Of a stretch of 64,000 bases of DNA, positions 27,268-36,094 are shown piece by piece. The DNA is from Acidisphaera sp. L21 (GTDB lineage: Bacteria > Pseudomonadota > Alphaproteobacteria > Acetobacterales > Acetobacteraceae). The notes below the pieces were generated by a model, which worked only from the letters and a program-made list of their open reading frames with translations, ran no database searches and was not told the DNA's origin. The translations under genes were made by a program, and so were the position numbers. Position 1 is the stretch's first letter. The number at the start of each line of letters is the position of its first letter. Where the stretch lies: positions 1 to 64,000 of the forward strand of contig NZ_LMUY01000008.1 in NCBI RefSeq assembly GCF_009765685.1, written 5' to 3'.

Positions 27268-28695
27268 TTACCAGGCGAACGAAGTGCCGATCGACAGCAC
27301 CTGAGCGCTCAGCTTGTTGTTGGCGTTGTTGTTGATGGTCGTGAAGCCGGAGGCAGCGCTGGCGTTACCGACCAGGTTGACGCCGTTCTGACGACGCTCA
27401 TCCCACAGGTAGGACAGGAACAGCGACACGCCGGGAGCCAGCGTGTAGGTGCCGCCTGCGGACACACCGTGTTCACGAAGCTGACGACCCTGAAGCACCG
27501 CGGAGGCGTTCTGGCTGACGTTGTTCTCGTCCATGTAAGACGCACCAACGATGACCGGCCCGATCGTGTAGGTGGCGCCGACGATGAACGCGTCAGACTG
27601 CTTCGCACCCTCGGGAGCCAGGCCGTAACCGGCGCCGGTGTAGTGACCGCGCTGGTAGTTACCCTGGAGGCCGAAGCCGCCGTAGGTCAAAGCCAAGCCG
27701 AAGTCCATGATGCCGAGGTCGTCGTAGCGGATGGACGGCGCGGAAACGCCGGCATACTGCACACGACCCGAGCCAACCCAAGACCCCGTGGCTGCAACGC
27801 CGATCGGGCCGAACGTGCCACGATAGCGGGCTTCCGCTTCGTAGGTGTTCCGGCGACGTGCGGTCTCACCGATGATGCTGGTGGAGCTCAGCGTATCGCA
27901 GCCAGCGGATGCAACGCCGGTCCCGGTGACGATCGTGGTGCCGCCGTTGTTGGCGAAACCACCGCAGTCGGCGTTCGTGTAGTTGCCGTTCGAGGTGCTC
28001 GGCTCATACGACAAGCCGATATCGACGCCGTAGAACTGCGGCGACAGGTAGACGGCCTTGGTGGTGGTGTATTCGCCGCTGGTGTCAGCCCACGGCCAGG
28101 TGATCACGTTGGCGCCCGGCAGGAAGTCCGGAGCGTCGCCGTTCCAGTTACCGTCGTTGAAGTTTTCGGACGTGCCGGTCAGCATCAGCGAGGTCGGGCC
28201 GTCAGCCGAACCGAGGCGCAGGGTGCCAAACTTGTCGGTGCCGATGTAGCCCCACTGGCGACGGATATACAGGTCGTTGCGTTCGCGGTCGGCCGAGTTG
28301 ATCGAGCCTGCAACGCCACCACCGGAAAGGGCCGCATTCTCGGTCCGGATTTCGATGGACGCGCCATACTTCAAGCCGTTGGCGGCAACGCCGTCAAAGC
28401 CAGGATACAGACGAGCATAGTCCACGAACCCGTAGTTCGAGATCTTGTTGCTGCCCTGGTTCGCGGTCCCGCCGCTGGTAAGAGCCGTCGCCGTGTTGTT
28501 CGTCACCGCACGAGACGCACCTTCGCTGGTGATGCCGGCATAGAAGCGGAAACGGCCGTTCAGGCGAACGGTGACGGTGCCGGGCGTGGGAAAGCCCTGG
28601 CCGTCGGAGTCATCCACGACTTGAGCGCTGGCATACGATGCCACCGCCATCGAGGCGCCCAGTGCGGCCACAGTGGCCAGCAGGAGCTTGCGCAT
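27268..28695 (-). CDS. Outer-membrane porin
   Basis: A 475-residue beta-barrel porin. A signal peptide (MRKLLLATVAALGASMAVASYASAQ in outline) is followed by GTVTVRLNGRFRFYAG, then alternating amphipathic strands, LRLGSADGPTSLML and many Asn/Gly turns, ending in the terminal aromatic W required for barrel assembly (GTSFAW). This is the general Gram-negative porin type seen in Acetobacteraceae and Rhodospirillales; the transported solutes are unknown. The ribosome site GAGGAGG precedes the ATG by 7 bases. The 295 bases to yggS hold the divergent promoters and no gene. Confidence 0.9.
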   Translation of the reverse strand: MRKLLLATVAALGASMAVASYASAQVVDDSDGQGFPTPGTVTVRLNGRFRFYAGITSEGASRAVTNNTATALTSGGTANQGSNKISNYGFVDYARLYPGFDGVAANGLKYGASIEIRTENAALSGGGVAGSINSADRERNDLYIRRQWGYIGTDKFGTLRLGSADGPTSLMLTGTSENFNDGNWNGDAPDFLPGANVITWPWADTSGEYTTTKAVYLSPQFYGVDIGLSYEPSTSNGNYTNADCGGFANNGGTTIVTGTGVASAGCDTLSSTSIIGETARRRNTYEAEARYRGTFGPIGVAATGSWVGSGRVQYAGVSAPSIRYDDLGIMDFGLALTYGGFGLQGNYQRGHYTGAGYGLAPEGAKQSDAFIVGATYTIGPVIVGASYMDENNVSQNASAVLQGRQLREHGVSAGGTYTLAPGVSLFLSYLWDERRQNGVNLVGNASAASGFTTINNNANNKLSAQVLSIGTSFAW

Positions 28696-28990
28696 TAAAA
28701 CCTCCTCATATCGCCGGACAGTTCCGGCATCAGTTGCAGGCCCCGCCCCGTTTCCGCACACACTCCGTTCCAGCAGGGAAAGCGGAGCCACTTGGAAGGG
28801 CGGGGGCAGCCAGACCTGTCCAGAGTATTGCGGCGGTGTTCACTTTCTCGCAATCGCTACCACGAGTACGCCATGGCATTTGCGAAACACTGTGCCCACA
28901 ACGACACAGCAGGCGCCGGGCGCGCTGTCCTGGACTCTGGTATTGAAGATTTACGCTCGCCCCATGCGACAAACCTGGAGTTTTCTTGCG

Positions 28991-29683
28991 ATGAGTGAAT
29001 CCGCTGCGCTGCGTGACCGCCTGGAACACGTTCGCGAGACCGTCGCATCCGCCGCCTTAGCGGCCGGCCGGCGCCCCGAAGACGTCACGCTGGTCGCAGT
29101 GTCCAAAACGCATGGGGCGGAGGCCGTGCTGACAGTATTGGGCGCCGGGCAGCTCGTCTTCGGCGAAAACCGGGTGCAGGAGGCCGCAGGGAAGTTTCCG
29201 GGGTTGCGGCCGAAACACCCAGATCTGTCGCTGCACCTGATCGGCCCACTGCAGACCAATAAGGTGCGTGAGGCGCTGGCAGTCGCCGACGTCATCGAAA
29301 CGCTTGACCGGCCCCGGCTGGCCGACGCACTCGCCGCTGCCTTGGGCCGGGGCGACACGCTGCCGCAATTGCTGGTCCAGGTGAATGTGGGGGAGGAGCC
29401 GCAGAAGGCCGGTATCGCCCCAGCCGATGCCGACGGCTTCATCCAAGACTGCCAGGCCCGCTTCGGCGACCGGCTGACCGGTTTGATGTGCATCCCCCCG
29501 GCCGAGGGTGACCCGGCACGCCATTTCGCCTGGCTGGCCGATCGCGCCGCACGGCACGGTTTAGCAGTCGTTTCGATGGGAATGTCGGGCGATTACGCCA
29601 CTGCCATCCGCCACGGAGCCACCCATGTACGTGTCGGTACTGCCATCTTCGGCAGCCGCCCGGCGCTTGCCGCCGCAACCTGA
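28991..29683 (+). CDS. yggS: YggS/PLPBP-family pyridoxal-phosphate homeostasis protein
   Basis: A 230-residue single-domain TIM-barrel protein that binds PLP and keeps vitamin B6 and amino-acid pools balanced; it has no known catalytic activity. The PLP lysine is in TLVAVSKTHGAE, and FGENRVQEAAGKF, LHLIGPLQTNK and LSMGMSGDYATAIRHGATHVR-type segments are present (here VSMGMSGDYATAI). The ATG at 28991 is where homology begins. Confidence 0.95.
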   Translation: MSESAALRDRLEHVRETVASAALAAGRRPEDVTLVAVSKTHGAEAVLTVLGAGQLVFGENRVQEAAGKFPGLRPKHPDLSLHLIGPLQTNKVREALAVADVIETLDRPRLADALAAALGRGDTLPQLLVQVNVGEEPQKAGIAPADADGFIQDCQARFGDRLTGLMCIPPAEGDPARHFAWLADRAARHGLAVVSMGMSGDYATAIRHGATHVRVGTAIFGSRPALAAAT

Positions 29684-29756
29684 CGGGTCCCAACTTGAAA
29701 CATCGTGAAACGTCAGGCTTATCTCGGCATAGTATGGGTGCAGAGCACTGACGCAG

Positions 29757-29782
29757 GGCACGGGCAGCGGCACATCCGTGCC
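29757..29782 (+). promoter_or_regulatory. Stem-loop in the kup leader
   Basis: GGCACGG (29757-29763) pairs with CCGTGCC (29776-29782) about 38 bases before the kup ATG, in the 136-base gap after yggS. There is no T run. It may be a leader element or a weak terminator of yggS. Confidence 0.35.
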
Positions 29783-29819
29783 GGGTCGCGCCAAGTTTCG
29801 GCCCGAACGGAGTCGATGA

Positions 29820-31712
29820 ATGAGTGTGGTTGCCAGTGCCCACGGGGGTGTCCGTGCCCCCGTCCGAGCCAGTGCGTTATTGGCCGTCCTCGGAATTGTC
29901 TACGGCGACATCGGGACCAGTCCGCTCTACGCGTTCAAGGCGAGCCTGGACCATTTCACCTCCGAAGGTGTGGCGGAATTCGAGATCCTGGGCATCCTGT
30001 CCCTGATCTTCTGGGCGCTGATCATCGTCGTGACGCTGAAATACGTCGTGCTGGTGATGCGGGCGGACAACCGCGGCGAGGGCGGGATCCTGGCGCTGAT
30101 GGCGCTGGCGCAGCGCGCGACCTCCGATGGGCGGGGCCGGGCGGTGTTGACCATCATCGGCATCATCGGCGCGTGCCTGTTCTTCGGTGACGGCATCATC
30201 ACGCCCGCTGTCTCCGTGCTGTCCGCGGTCGAGGGGCTGGAGGTCTCGGCCCCCAATTTACAACCCTATGTAGTACCCATCGCCTGCGCGGTGATCATGG
30301 GGCTGTTCGCCGTCCAATATCGCGGCACTGGCAAGGTTGGCCGCATCTTCGGCCCGGTCATGGCGGTGTGGTTCGCCGTGCTCGGCCTGATGGGCCTGTA
30401 TCAGATCGTGCAGCAGCCGCATGTGCTGGCCGCCTTGTCGCCGCACCACCTGGTGCTGTTCTGCATTCGCCATGGCTGGCTCGCCTTCGTGGCGCTGGGT
30501 TCGGTCGTGCTGGCCGTCACCGGGGCGGAGGCGCTGTACGCCGATATGGGGCATTTCGGCGCCGCGCCGATCCGCCGGGCCTGGATGTGGTTCGTACTGC
30601 CCTGTCTGGTGTTGAACTATTTCGGCCAGGGCGCGCTCATTCTCGAACACCCCAGCGCCATCGCCAACCCGTTCTTCCTGATGGCGACGCCCAACATGCG
30701 CCTGCCGCTGGTGGTGCTGGCCACGGCGGCGACCGTCATCGCCAGCCAGGCCTTGATCTCGGGCGCCTATTCCATTGCCCGGCAATGCATGCAGATGAAT
30801 TTCCTGCCGCGCATGACGGTGACCCACACCAGCATCACCGAGGAGGGGCAGATCTACGTGCCCCAGGTCAATACCGCGCTGTTCCTGGGCGTCATCCTGC
30901 TGGTGCTGGCCTTCCGCAGCAGCGACGCGCTTACCGCCGCCTACGGCATCGCCGTCACCGGCACCTTTATATGCACCTGTATCTTGGCCGCCTTCGCCTT
31001 CCGCCGCCGCTTCGGCTGGTCGCGCCCGGCGGCCGTTGCAGTGTTCGGTGGCTTCTTCCTGGTCGACGCGGTGTTCTTCGCCGCCAACTTGCTGAAAGTG
31101 CCGGAGGGCGGCTGGGTCCCACTGGTGATCGGCCTGTTCCTGATGGCGCTCATGACGTCGTGGAAGCGCGGCCGCGACCTGATGCTGGCCCGGTGGAAGC
31201 AGGACAGCCTGCCGCTCGCCTCGTTCCTGAAGCGCCTGCCGCAATCGCGCACCCTGCGCGTGCCGGGCATGGCGGTGTTCCTGACAGGGACGCCCGACTA
31301 CGTCCCCGCCGCCCTGTTGCACAACCTGAAGCACAACAAGGTGCTGCATGAGAAGGTGCTGTTCGTCACCGTCACCAACCTGGACGAGCCGGAAGTGCCG
31401 GCGGAACGCCGGACCGAGGTGACGGAGCTGGCGTCGGGCATCCACCGCGTCATCTTGCGGTACGGCTTTATGGAAAGCCCAAATATCCCGCGGGCGCTGG
31501 AGGATCTGCGGCACCTCGGCGTGGATTACGACCCAATGCAGGTCAGCTACTTCCTGGGGCGCGAGGTGCTGGTACGTGCCTTGGTGCCGAAGCTGCCGAT
31601 GTGGCGGCTCTGGCTGTTCCTGGTGATGGTGCGCAACGCCGTCCCCGCCACGGTGTTCTTCCGCATCCCGAGCGACCGGGTCGTGGAGCTTGGCGTGCGG
31701 GTGGCCATCTGA
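29820..31712 (+). CDS. kup: Kup-type low-affinity potassium transporter
   Basis: A 630-residue K+/H+ symporter of the KUP/HAK/KT family with about twelve membrane helices and a C-terminal cytoplasmic domain. The first helix has the family signature [37 protein letters not shown] and GTEAL-like [15 protein letters not shown] follow. The tail has the usual [22 protein letters not shown] segment. Full length. A start overlapping ATGAATGAG is ambiguous by two codons. Confidence 0.96.
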   Translation: MSVVASAHGGVRAPVRASALLAVLGIVYGDIGTSPLYAFKASLDHFTSEGVAEFEILGILSLIFWALIIVVTLKYVVLVMRADNRGEGGILALMALAQRATSDGRGRAVLTIIGIIGACLFFGDGIITPAVSVLSAVEGLEVSAPNLQPYVVPIACAVIMGLFAVQYRGTGKVGRIFGPVMAVWFAVLGLMGLYQIVQQPHVLAALSPHHLVLFCIRHGWLAFVALGSVVLAVTGAEALYADMGHFGAAPIRRAWMWFVLPCLVLNYFGQGALILEHPSAIANPFFLMATPNMRLPLVVLATAATVIASQALISGAYSIARQCMQMNFLPRMTVTHTSITEEGQIYVPQVNTALFLGVILLVLAFRSSDALTAAYGIAVTGTFICTCILAAFAFRRRFGWSRPAAVAVFGGFFLVDAVFFAANLLKVPEGGWVPLVIGLFLMALMTSWKRGRDLMLARWKQDSLPLASFLKRLPQSRTLRVPGMAVFLTGTPDYVPAALLHNLKHNKVLHEKVLFVTVTNLDEPEVPAERRTEVTELASGIHRVILRYGFMESPNIPRALEDLRHLGVDYDPMQVSYFLGREVLVRALVPKLPMWRLWLFLVMVRNAVPATVFFRIPSDRVVELGVRVAI

Positions 31713-31779
31713 CCGCGCGCGACGGCAACGCCGGAATAGTTCGGGCGTTGACGCAGCGCGATGGCGGCGGGGGATACCG

Positions 31780-32130
31780 ATGGTGAACGTGACGATGGTG
31801 CTGGCCCAGGGCCCGGGCTTTCCGGAGGGCAACCTTGAAGACCGCATGCATCTGCACGTCCGGCTCACCGCACAGGGCCACCTGGACTCGGCAGCCTGGG
31901 AAGCCGGCACCACGCCCTGGATGACGTCGCGGGAACGGCCGGACCACCCGACCCGCACCGGTGAACTGGTGAAGATCGAGGAAGGTTGGGCCCTGCGCCA
32001 TTTGGGCAGCGAAGACGACCCGCTCTACAGCTTCTCCGCCCAAATCGTGCGACCGGGGGAGATCGTGCAGATCCGACGGCTCGATGGCGACGAGATGCTG
32101 TATCGCATCGTGGCCGTCGAACCGGCGTGA
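31780..32130 (+). CDS. Hypothetical protein
   Basis: A 116-residue protein of unknown function. The N-terminal part (MVNVTMVLAQGPGFPEGNLEDRM) resembles the start of a small beta-rich domain. The second half has FSAQIVRPGEIVQIRRLDGDEMLYRIVAVE, suggesting a beta barrel of the kind seen in short binding proteins. It starts 67 bases after kup on the same strand and ends convergently 13 bases before the TadG-like gene. I do not recognise the family. Confidence 0.65.
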   Translation: MVNVTMVLAQGPGFPEGNLEDRMHLHVRLTAQGHLDSAAWEAGTTPWMTSRERPDHPTRTGELVKIEEGWALRHLGSEDDPLYSFSAQIVRPGEIVQIRRLDGDEMLYRIVAVEPA

Positions 32131-32143
32131 CGGCTGCCGAGAC

Positions 32144-33721
32144 CTACTGCGTAATCTTCAGGGCGATGATTTGCTGCCCGATGCTGGTGAACGCCGCATC
32201 GATGTCGCTGCCTGTGGTGGTATTGTAATAGTGCGACGTATCGCTGGCGCAGCTCTTCAGCAGCGTCTCCGCGTCCGAGCCGGACGCGGCCTGGAACGCG
32301 ATAGTGAAGATAATCACCCCGGCAGTCTTCATCGCCGAACATATCTTGAGCGTCCGGGTGTCCATCGCATCGGCAACGAGCGAGCTGGCACTGTTGCTCG
32401 CGGCGGAGTTTCCGGTGGGGGTGGATGAGGAGGCTGGCATAGCGATGCCCAACCGGTTGGCCGAGAGCCGGCCATAGGAATTGTAGTAACCGTCCGTCTG
32501 CTTGCACTCCGGCACCACCGTGTAGGATCGGCAGTTCAGGTTCTGGCTCGTCTGCTCGTTACCGTCCCACTCATTATTGCCGTCCGTCATCAGGATGACG
32601 ATCTTCTGGTTGGCGATCGTGTTGTAGGCAAGCGGCCGGGGTAGCCCGGTGGAGTTGTTCCCCAACCCCCAATAGCTCTGCCAAATTGGGCTCAGTGTGA
32701 ACCAGGCCCATTGCAGCCCCTGCGACACGACGGTGCTGCCGCCGCTGGCGGCGATCAACGCGTTGATCGAGTTCTTCACCGTCGCCTTGCTGGCGGTCAA
32801 AGGTAGGACGGCGTTGGTCGAACAACCAAGGTTCGGCCCTATGGGAAGGCCGCTCCATGCGCTGGTCGTGCTGACGCCATTGCCGGTATCCGTGGCAGCG
32901 CCGACGTACCAGTCATTGTCGCCGTGATAATAGTCGGTCTTGCTGGTGGTGTCCGTGTTCAAGACAGTGTTGTAGGTGGACGCCCAATATAGCTGGTTGA
33001 ACTTGGCGGTGCCGGGGTTGTCTTCGGTGATGTCGTAATTCCCGGTCCGGGCCTCCACGCAGCCGCGCCAGGCCTGGGCGGTCCAGCTCCCATTGGTGTT
33101 GGCCCAGGCAGCATGGGTCGTGCCCATATTGACCGAGCCGCGGAACGGCACCACCGCAACGGACAGATTGGGCGCCGTGTCGGCGCTGCCATACACGACG
33201 TCCAGCATGTCGCTGGCAGCGGTCTGCAGCGCGGCCTCTTTCGTGGTTCCGCTGCCGGAGGCGCTCAGCATCGACCCGGTGATGTCCAGCGCCAGCGCAA
33301 TCTCGTAGCCTGTGCCCTTCGCCGCGATGGACGTCGCAGTCGGCGCGAAGCTGGTGAACCCGGCCAGCGTCATCAACGACATGGCCAGGGTTGCCTGGGC
33401 GGTCACCTGCACATGCGCGCTGTCCACCTGCTTGACCACCGCGCCAGCACTGGTCGACCCCATGTAGCCGGTGCCCGAGGCCGCGGTGCCGCTGCTGAAA
33501 TTGACCCAGAACATCGCCTTGGTGTCGGCGAGCTGGTTGGTCGCGCCGATTTCGTAGGCGCCCACCAGAGCTGCCGCGTCCACGGCCTCCTGCAACCGGG
33601 TCTGCAACAGCCATAGCCTTGTGGCATCGAGCCCGAGCCCCACGACCAGCATCATCGGGACCAAGGACAGCCCGACCAACATGGCCACGCTGCCGCGGCG
33701 ATCTATAACAAGCTTGCGCAT
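32144..33721 (-). CDS. TadG-like protein with von Willebrand A domain
   Basis: A 525-residue protein with an N-terminal hydrophobic segment following RRGSVAMLVGLSLVPMMLV (the TadE/TadG N-terminus) and a large extracytoplasmic part. The vWA metal site begins at LALDITGSM, and KIVILMTDGNNEWDG is the second motif. The domain has a large insert with Cys pairs (GCVEAR, LGCST, NCRSY, PECKQ). TadG-like proteins sit in the envelope with tad pili. Its ATG overlaps the stop of the next gene (TGATG). Confidence 0.85.
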   Translation of the reverse strand: MRKLVIDRRGSVAMLVGLSLVPMMLVVGLGLDATRLWLLQTRLQEAVDAAALVGAYEIGATNQLADTKAMFWVNFSSGTAASGTGYMGSTSAGAVVKQVDSAHVQVTAQATLAMSLMTLAGFTSFAPTATSIAAKGTGYEIALALDITGSMLSASGSGTTKEAALQTAASDMLDVVYGSADTAPNLSVAVVPFRGSVNMGTTHAAWANTNGSWTAQAWRGCVEARTGNYDITEDNPGTAKFNQLYWASTYNTVLNTDTTSKTDYYHGDNDWYVGAATDTGNGVSTTSAWSGLPIGPNLGCSTNAVLPLTASKATVKNSINALIAASGGSTVVSQGLQWAWFTLSPIWQSYWGLGNNSTGLPRPLAYNTIANQKIVILMTDGNNEWDGNEQTSQNLNCRSYTVVPECKQTDGYYNSYGRLSANRLGIAMPASSSTPTGNSAASNSASSLVADAMDTRTLKICSAMKTAGVIIFTIAFQAASGSDAETLLKSCASDTSHYYNTTTGSDIDAAFTSIGQQIIALKITQ

Positions 33722-34344
33722 CAGCTGGACGGCCTCGTTCCGGATGTCAGGGTCGGTAGCCCGCCGGTTCGCGGCATGGCGACGGTGTAGACGGCAACGG
33801 TAGATGACCCGGCTCCGCCCATGATCGAGGCGCTGAACACATACGCCGCCTGGGTTGTCGTCATCTCCGTCACGATGACCGACAGGCCGCTCGGCGGGAC
33901 GTAGCCGCCAGGCATCACCGGGGCGGCGGTCGTGGTGTAGGCGCTCGCGGCGCAACTGCCGCTTTTCCACTGCCAGCTCACCTTCGGCGTGCCAGTGGAA
34001 TTGTCGATGCCGGTGACGGCCATGCTGCCGGTGTTACAGGTCAGCGCGCCGCTGCTGAGCGTAGCCTGGGCAATGGGTAGGAAGACGCTGGTGAAATCGC
34101 TGGTGTAGAAATTCTTGTATTGGGTGATGACCTGGCTGACGCCGGCGACGCTGCGCTGCATCTGCATCCAGGTCCGCATCCATAGGACCACATCCGTCCC
34201 AGCCAGCATCAGCGTCAGCATCAGCGGCGCAACCATCGCGAATTCCAGCGCGGCGACCCCCCGCCGGCCCAGCCAGGGCCGCCTCACCCAGCCCCGGCCG
34301 AACCAGCGGCCGCCCAGCAGGGGGCGTCCGCTAGAACGGCTCAT
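33721..34344 (-). CDS. TadE/TadG-like pseudopilin-type membrane protein
   Basis: A 207-residue protein with a basic start followed by GRRGVAALEFAMVAPLMLTLML, the signature of TadE-family proteins (Glu after the processing site, then one hydrophobic helix). The rest is a Thr/Ser-rich extracytoplasmic domain ending in TSGTRPSS. The ATG giving MSRSSGRPLLGG overlaps the upstream gene by 14 bases. Minor pseudopilins of this kind are processed by prepilin peptidase and support Flp/Tad pilus assembly. Confidence 0.8.
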   Translation of the reverse strand: MSRSSGRPLLGGRWFGRGWVRRPWLGRRGVAALEFAMVAPLMLTLMLAGTDVVLWMRTWMQMQRSVAGVSQVITQYKNFYTSDFTSVFLPIAQATLSSGALTCNTGSMAVTGIDNSTGTPKVSWQWKSGSCAASAYTTTAAPVMPGGYVPPSGLSVIVTEMTTTQAAYVFSASIMGGAGSSTVAVYTVAMPRTGGLPTLTSGTRPSS

Positions 34345-34747
34345 TCTGCACCACCACGGTTGCCGTATGGGTGAGGTAGGTCGTGCCCAGAATCGCGGCC
34401 GGGAAGCCGGTGATGAAATAGGCCTTATACGAATAGGTGTAGACGACGAAGTTCGAAGACGCTCCCGTCGTCGTGGCCTTGGTTCCGCTGGATGCAAAGG
34501 CCGCTGGCGTCAGGTAGCTGGCCATCGTCACGGTTAGCTGCGTTGGATCGATGAGTCCGCTGGTGATCGAGGTGGCGGTGCTGAGGATGGTGCTGTCCCG
34601 CGAGCCATCCGCACTACCCTGGCCAGTGATCCCGTAGCGGCTACCGGCGCCGACGCCGATATTCAGCGCCATATCGATGGTCAGCTGATATCCAAGCTCG
34701 AGAGTCAGCATCAGCATCAGCATGAAAGCCGGGCCAATAATCGCCAT
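34331..34747 (-). CDS. TadE-like protein, start uncertain
   Basis: The ATG at 34745-34747 gives 138 residues beginning MAIIGPAFMLMLMLT. In-frame sequence just upstream reads GRRGTTTVE, the normal TadE N-terminal motif, but no ATG, GTG or TTG lies in that frame before it. ATT (34802-34804) or CTG (34793-34795) would include it. Either a rare start is used, or an upstream base is missing or extra in the sequence. The protein ends TATVVVQNEPF. It precedes the two other TadE/G-like genes in one message. Confidence 0.7.
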   Translation of the reverse strand: MAIIGPAFMLMLMLTLELGYQLTIDMALNIGVGAGSRYGITGQGSADGSRDSTILSTATSITSGLIDPTQLTVTMASYLTPAAFASSGTKATTTGASSNFVVYTYSYKAYFITGFPAAILGTTYLTHTATVVVQNEPF

Positions 34748-34992
34748 TTCGACCGTGGTTGTCCCGCGGCGGCCAAGCTTCGGAATGGATGGCAGGTAGC
34801 GAATGGTCCCGGATGTCCTAGGTTGAAGTGGCCTTTGCTCAGCCGCGCACCCACCATGGTGACGACTTCGCCGAAGCCCCTCTTCGACCGTGCGAGAGCA
34901 GCCCGACGCGCCAGCCTATGCCGTATAAGCCCTAAGATTTCGTTGCGCCCGTCCAGGGTGGTGGCCCGGCGCATAGCCGGCGCCCAAACGCA

Positions 34993-35028
34993 AACAGCCG
35001 CCACACCCCAATGGGGTGGGCGGCTGTT
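34993..35028 (-). terminator. Strong hairpin terminator
   Basis: AACAGCCGCC (34993-35002) pairs perfectly with GGCGGCTGTT (35019-35028), and an inner stem CACCCCA/TGGGGTG stacks inside it. It lies about 64 bases after the stop of the small gene at 35092-35265 and about 245 bases before the TadE-like gene. A T-containing stretch (TGCGTTTGG) follows on the minus strand. Confidence 0.7.
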
Positions 35029-35091
35029 ACGGGGTCGGGCGCATCATCAGTTCAAACGCAGACGCTCGAACGGAAGATGCCCGGGTTCAGG

Positions 35092-35265
35092 TTAGGCGAA
35101 GGCCCAGTGCAGCAGCCCGCAGGCGCCCAGCGACAGGGTCAGTTGCATCAGGATCGTCACGCAATCCCCAAGACAGAGTTTGGAGTCATCGGAGGCTGTG
35201 TACTCCTCCAGGCTCAGGAGGATGCTCTCGGTGGGAAGAGCACCCCGTGTAGGTTGAAGCTTCAT
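35092..35265 (-). CDS. Small hypothetical membrane peptide
   Basis: A 57-residue reading frame: an acidic N-terminal half (LEEYTASDDSKLCLGDC) and one hydrophobic helix with a final LGACGLLHWAFA. Three cysteines are present. A clear terminator follows, which supports transcription, but no good ribosome site precedes the ATG. The remaining sequence from 34748 to 35392 holds no other gene I can support; 35266-35392 is the least GC-rich part of this interval and may be the promoter. Confidence 0.4.
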   Translation of the reverse strand: MKLQPTRGALPTESILLSLEEYTASDDSKLCLGDCVTILMQLTLSLGACGLLHWAFA

Positions 35266-35392
35266 AATACGGCTACGCCAATCGTTTCAATTCATTAGCT
35301 CGCACTGACAGCAAATGTGACAGTTCGGCGACGGCTCTTTACGCCTTTCGCGGTGCAGCAAAAATGCCGTTGGTGCCCTATGTGTTATGCAC

Positions 35393-36088
35393 CTAACGTA
35401 TGGCACTGCCAGGCATTGCCTGGTCGTCGACGGGGTCGAGCAGTTGCGGCCCATTATTGCGCACGGCGTTGACGGCCCGCGACACCGGCCAAAACCGCAG
35501 CATATCGTTTGCGGCGGCCTGCATGAGGGTGGTCGCGTGAGCGCTGGCCGGATCCAGCCAGACCGCCCAATCGCCATGCTCCAAGATGACCGGCATCCGC
35601 TCATGCAACACACGCATGGCTGCGTTGGCACCGATCGTCAGGATCGTGAAGCTGCGCAGGATCTCGCCATCTGCCCCTCGCCAGCCTTCCCACAACCCGG
35701 CAAAGGCCAGCGGCGCCCCGTCGGCGCGGGCAATCGCGAACGGCTGCTTGCCATCGGCACGGGCCTGCCACTCGTAGAAGGCATCGGCCGGAATCAAGCA
35801 GCGCCGGGTCGCCAAGGCGGATTTGAACATGCCCGACCCGGCGGCCGTCTCCGCCCGAGCATTAATCGGCCTACGCGCGGCCCTCGGATCCTTGGTCCAG
35901 GACGGCACCAACCCCCATTGCAGCAGATCCAGCCGCCGCTCACCAGTGTCGGGGTGGCGACGCACCACCATCGCGGGCTGAGTCGGTGCGACGTTCCACG
36001 ACGGCGCCACGTTCGGAACTGGCCCGGTGGTTGCGAACAACGCCCGGATCGTGTCCGCCGGAAGCTGGGATGCATAGCGGCCGCACAT
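35393..36088 (-). CDS. SRAP (HMCES/YedK) family protein
   Basis: A 231-residue SRAP-domain protein that covalently caps abasic sites in single-stranded DNA. The N-terminal MCGRYAS provides Cys2, the nucleophile after Met removal. WNVAPTQPAMVV, NARAETA, RRCLIPADAFYEW and MRVLHERMPVIL (with the conserved His) follow in the normal order. The C-terminus is of normal length. It follows the MetX-like hydrolase by 6 bases. Confidence 0.95.
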   Translation of the reverse strand: MCGRYASQLPADTIRALFATTGPVPNVAPSWNVAPTQPAMVVRRHPDTGERRLDLLQWGLVPSWTKDPRAARRPINARAETAAGSGMFKSALATRRCLIPADAFYEWQARADGKQPFAIARADGAPLAFAGLWEGWRGADGEILRSFTILTIGANAAMRVLHERMPVILEHGDWAVWLDPASAHATTLMQAAANDMLRFWPVSRAVNAVRNNGPQLLDPVDDQAMPGSAIR

Positions 36089-36094
36089 CGCATG

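Noticed and set aside
30258-31958. Minus-strand open frame of 566 codons across kup
   Set aside because: Antisense to kup, His/Gln/Arg-rich, no recognisable motif.
32144-34747. Complete tad pilus locus
   Set aside because: Only TadE/TadG-like genes are present; no ATPase, secretin, pilin or prepilin peptidase gene nearby.
35385-35393. DnaA-box-like TTATGCACC
   Set aside because: One mismatch, isolated, and near the end of the SRAP gene with no other origin feature; likely chance.
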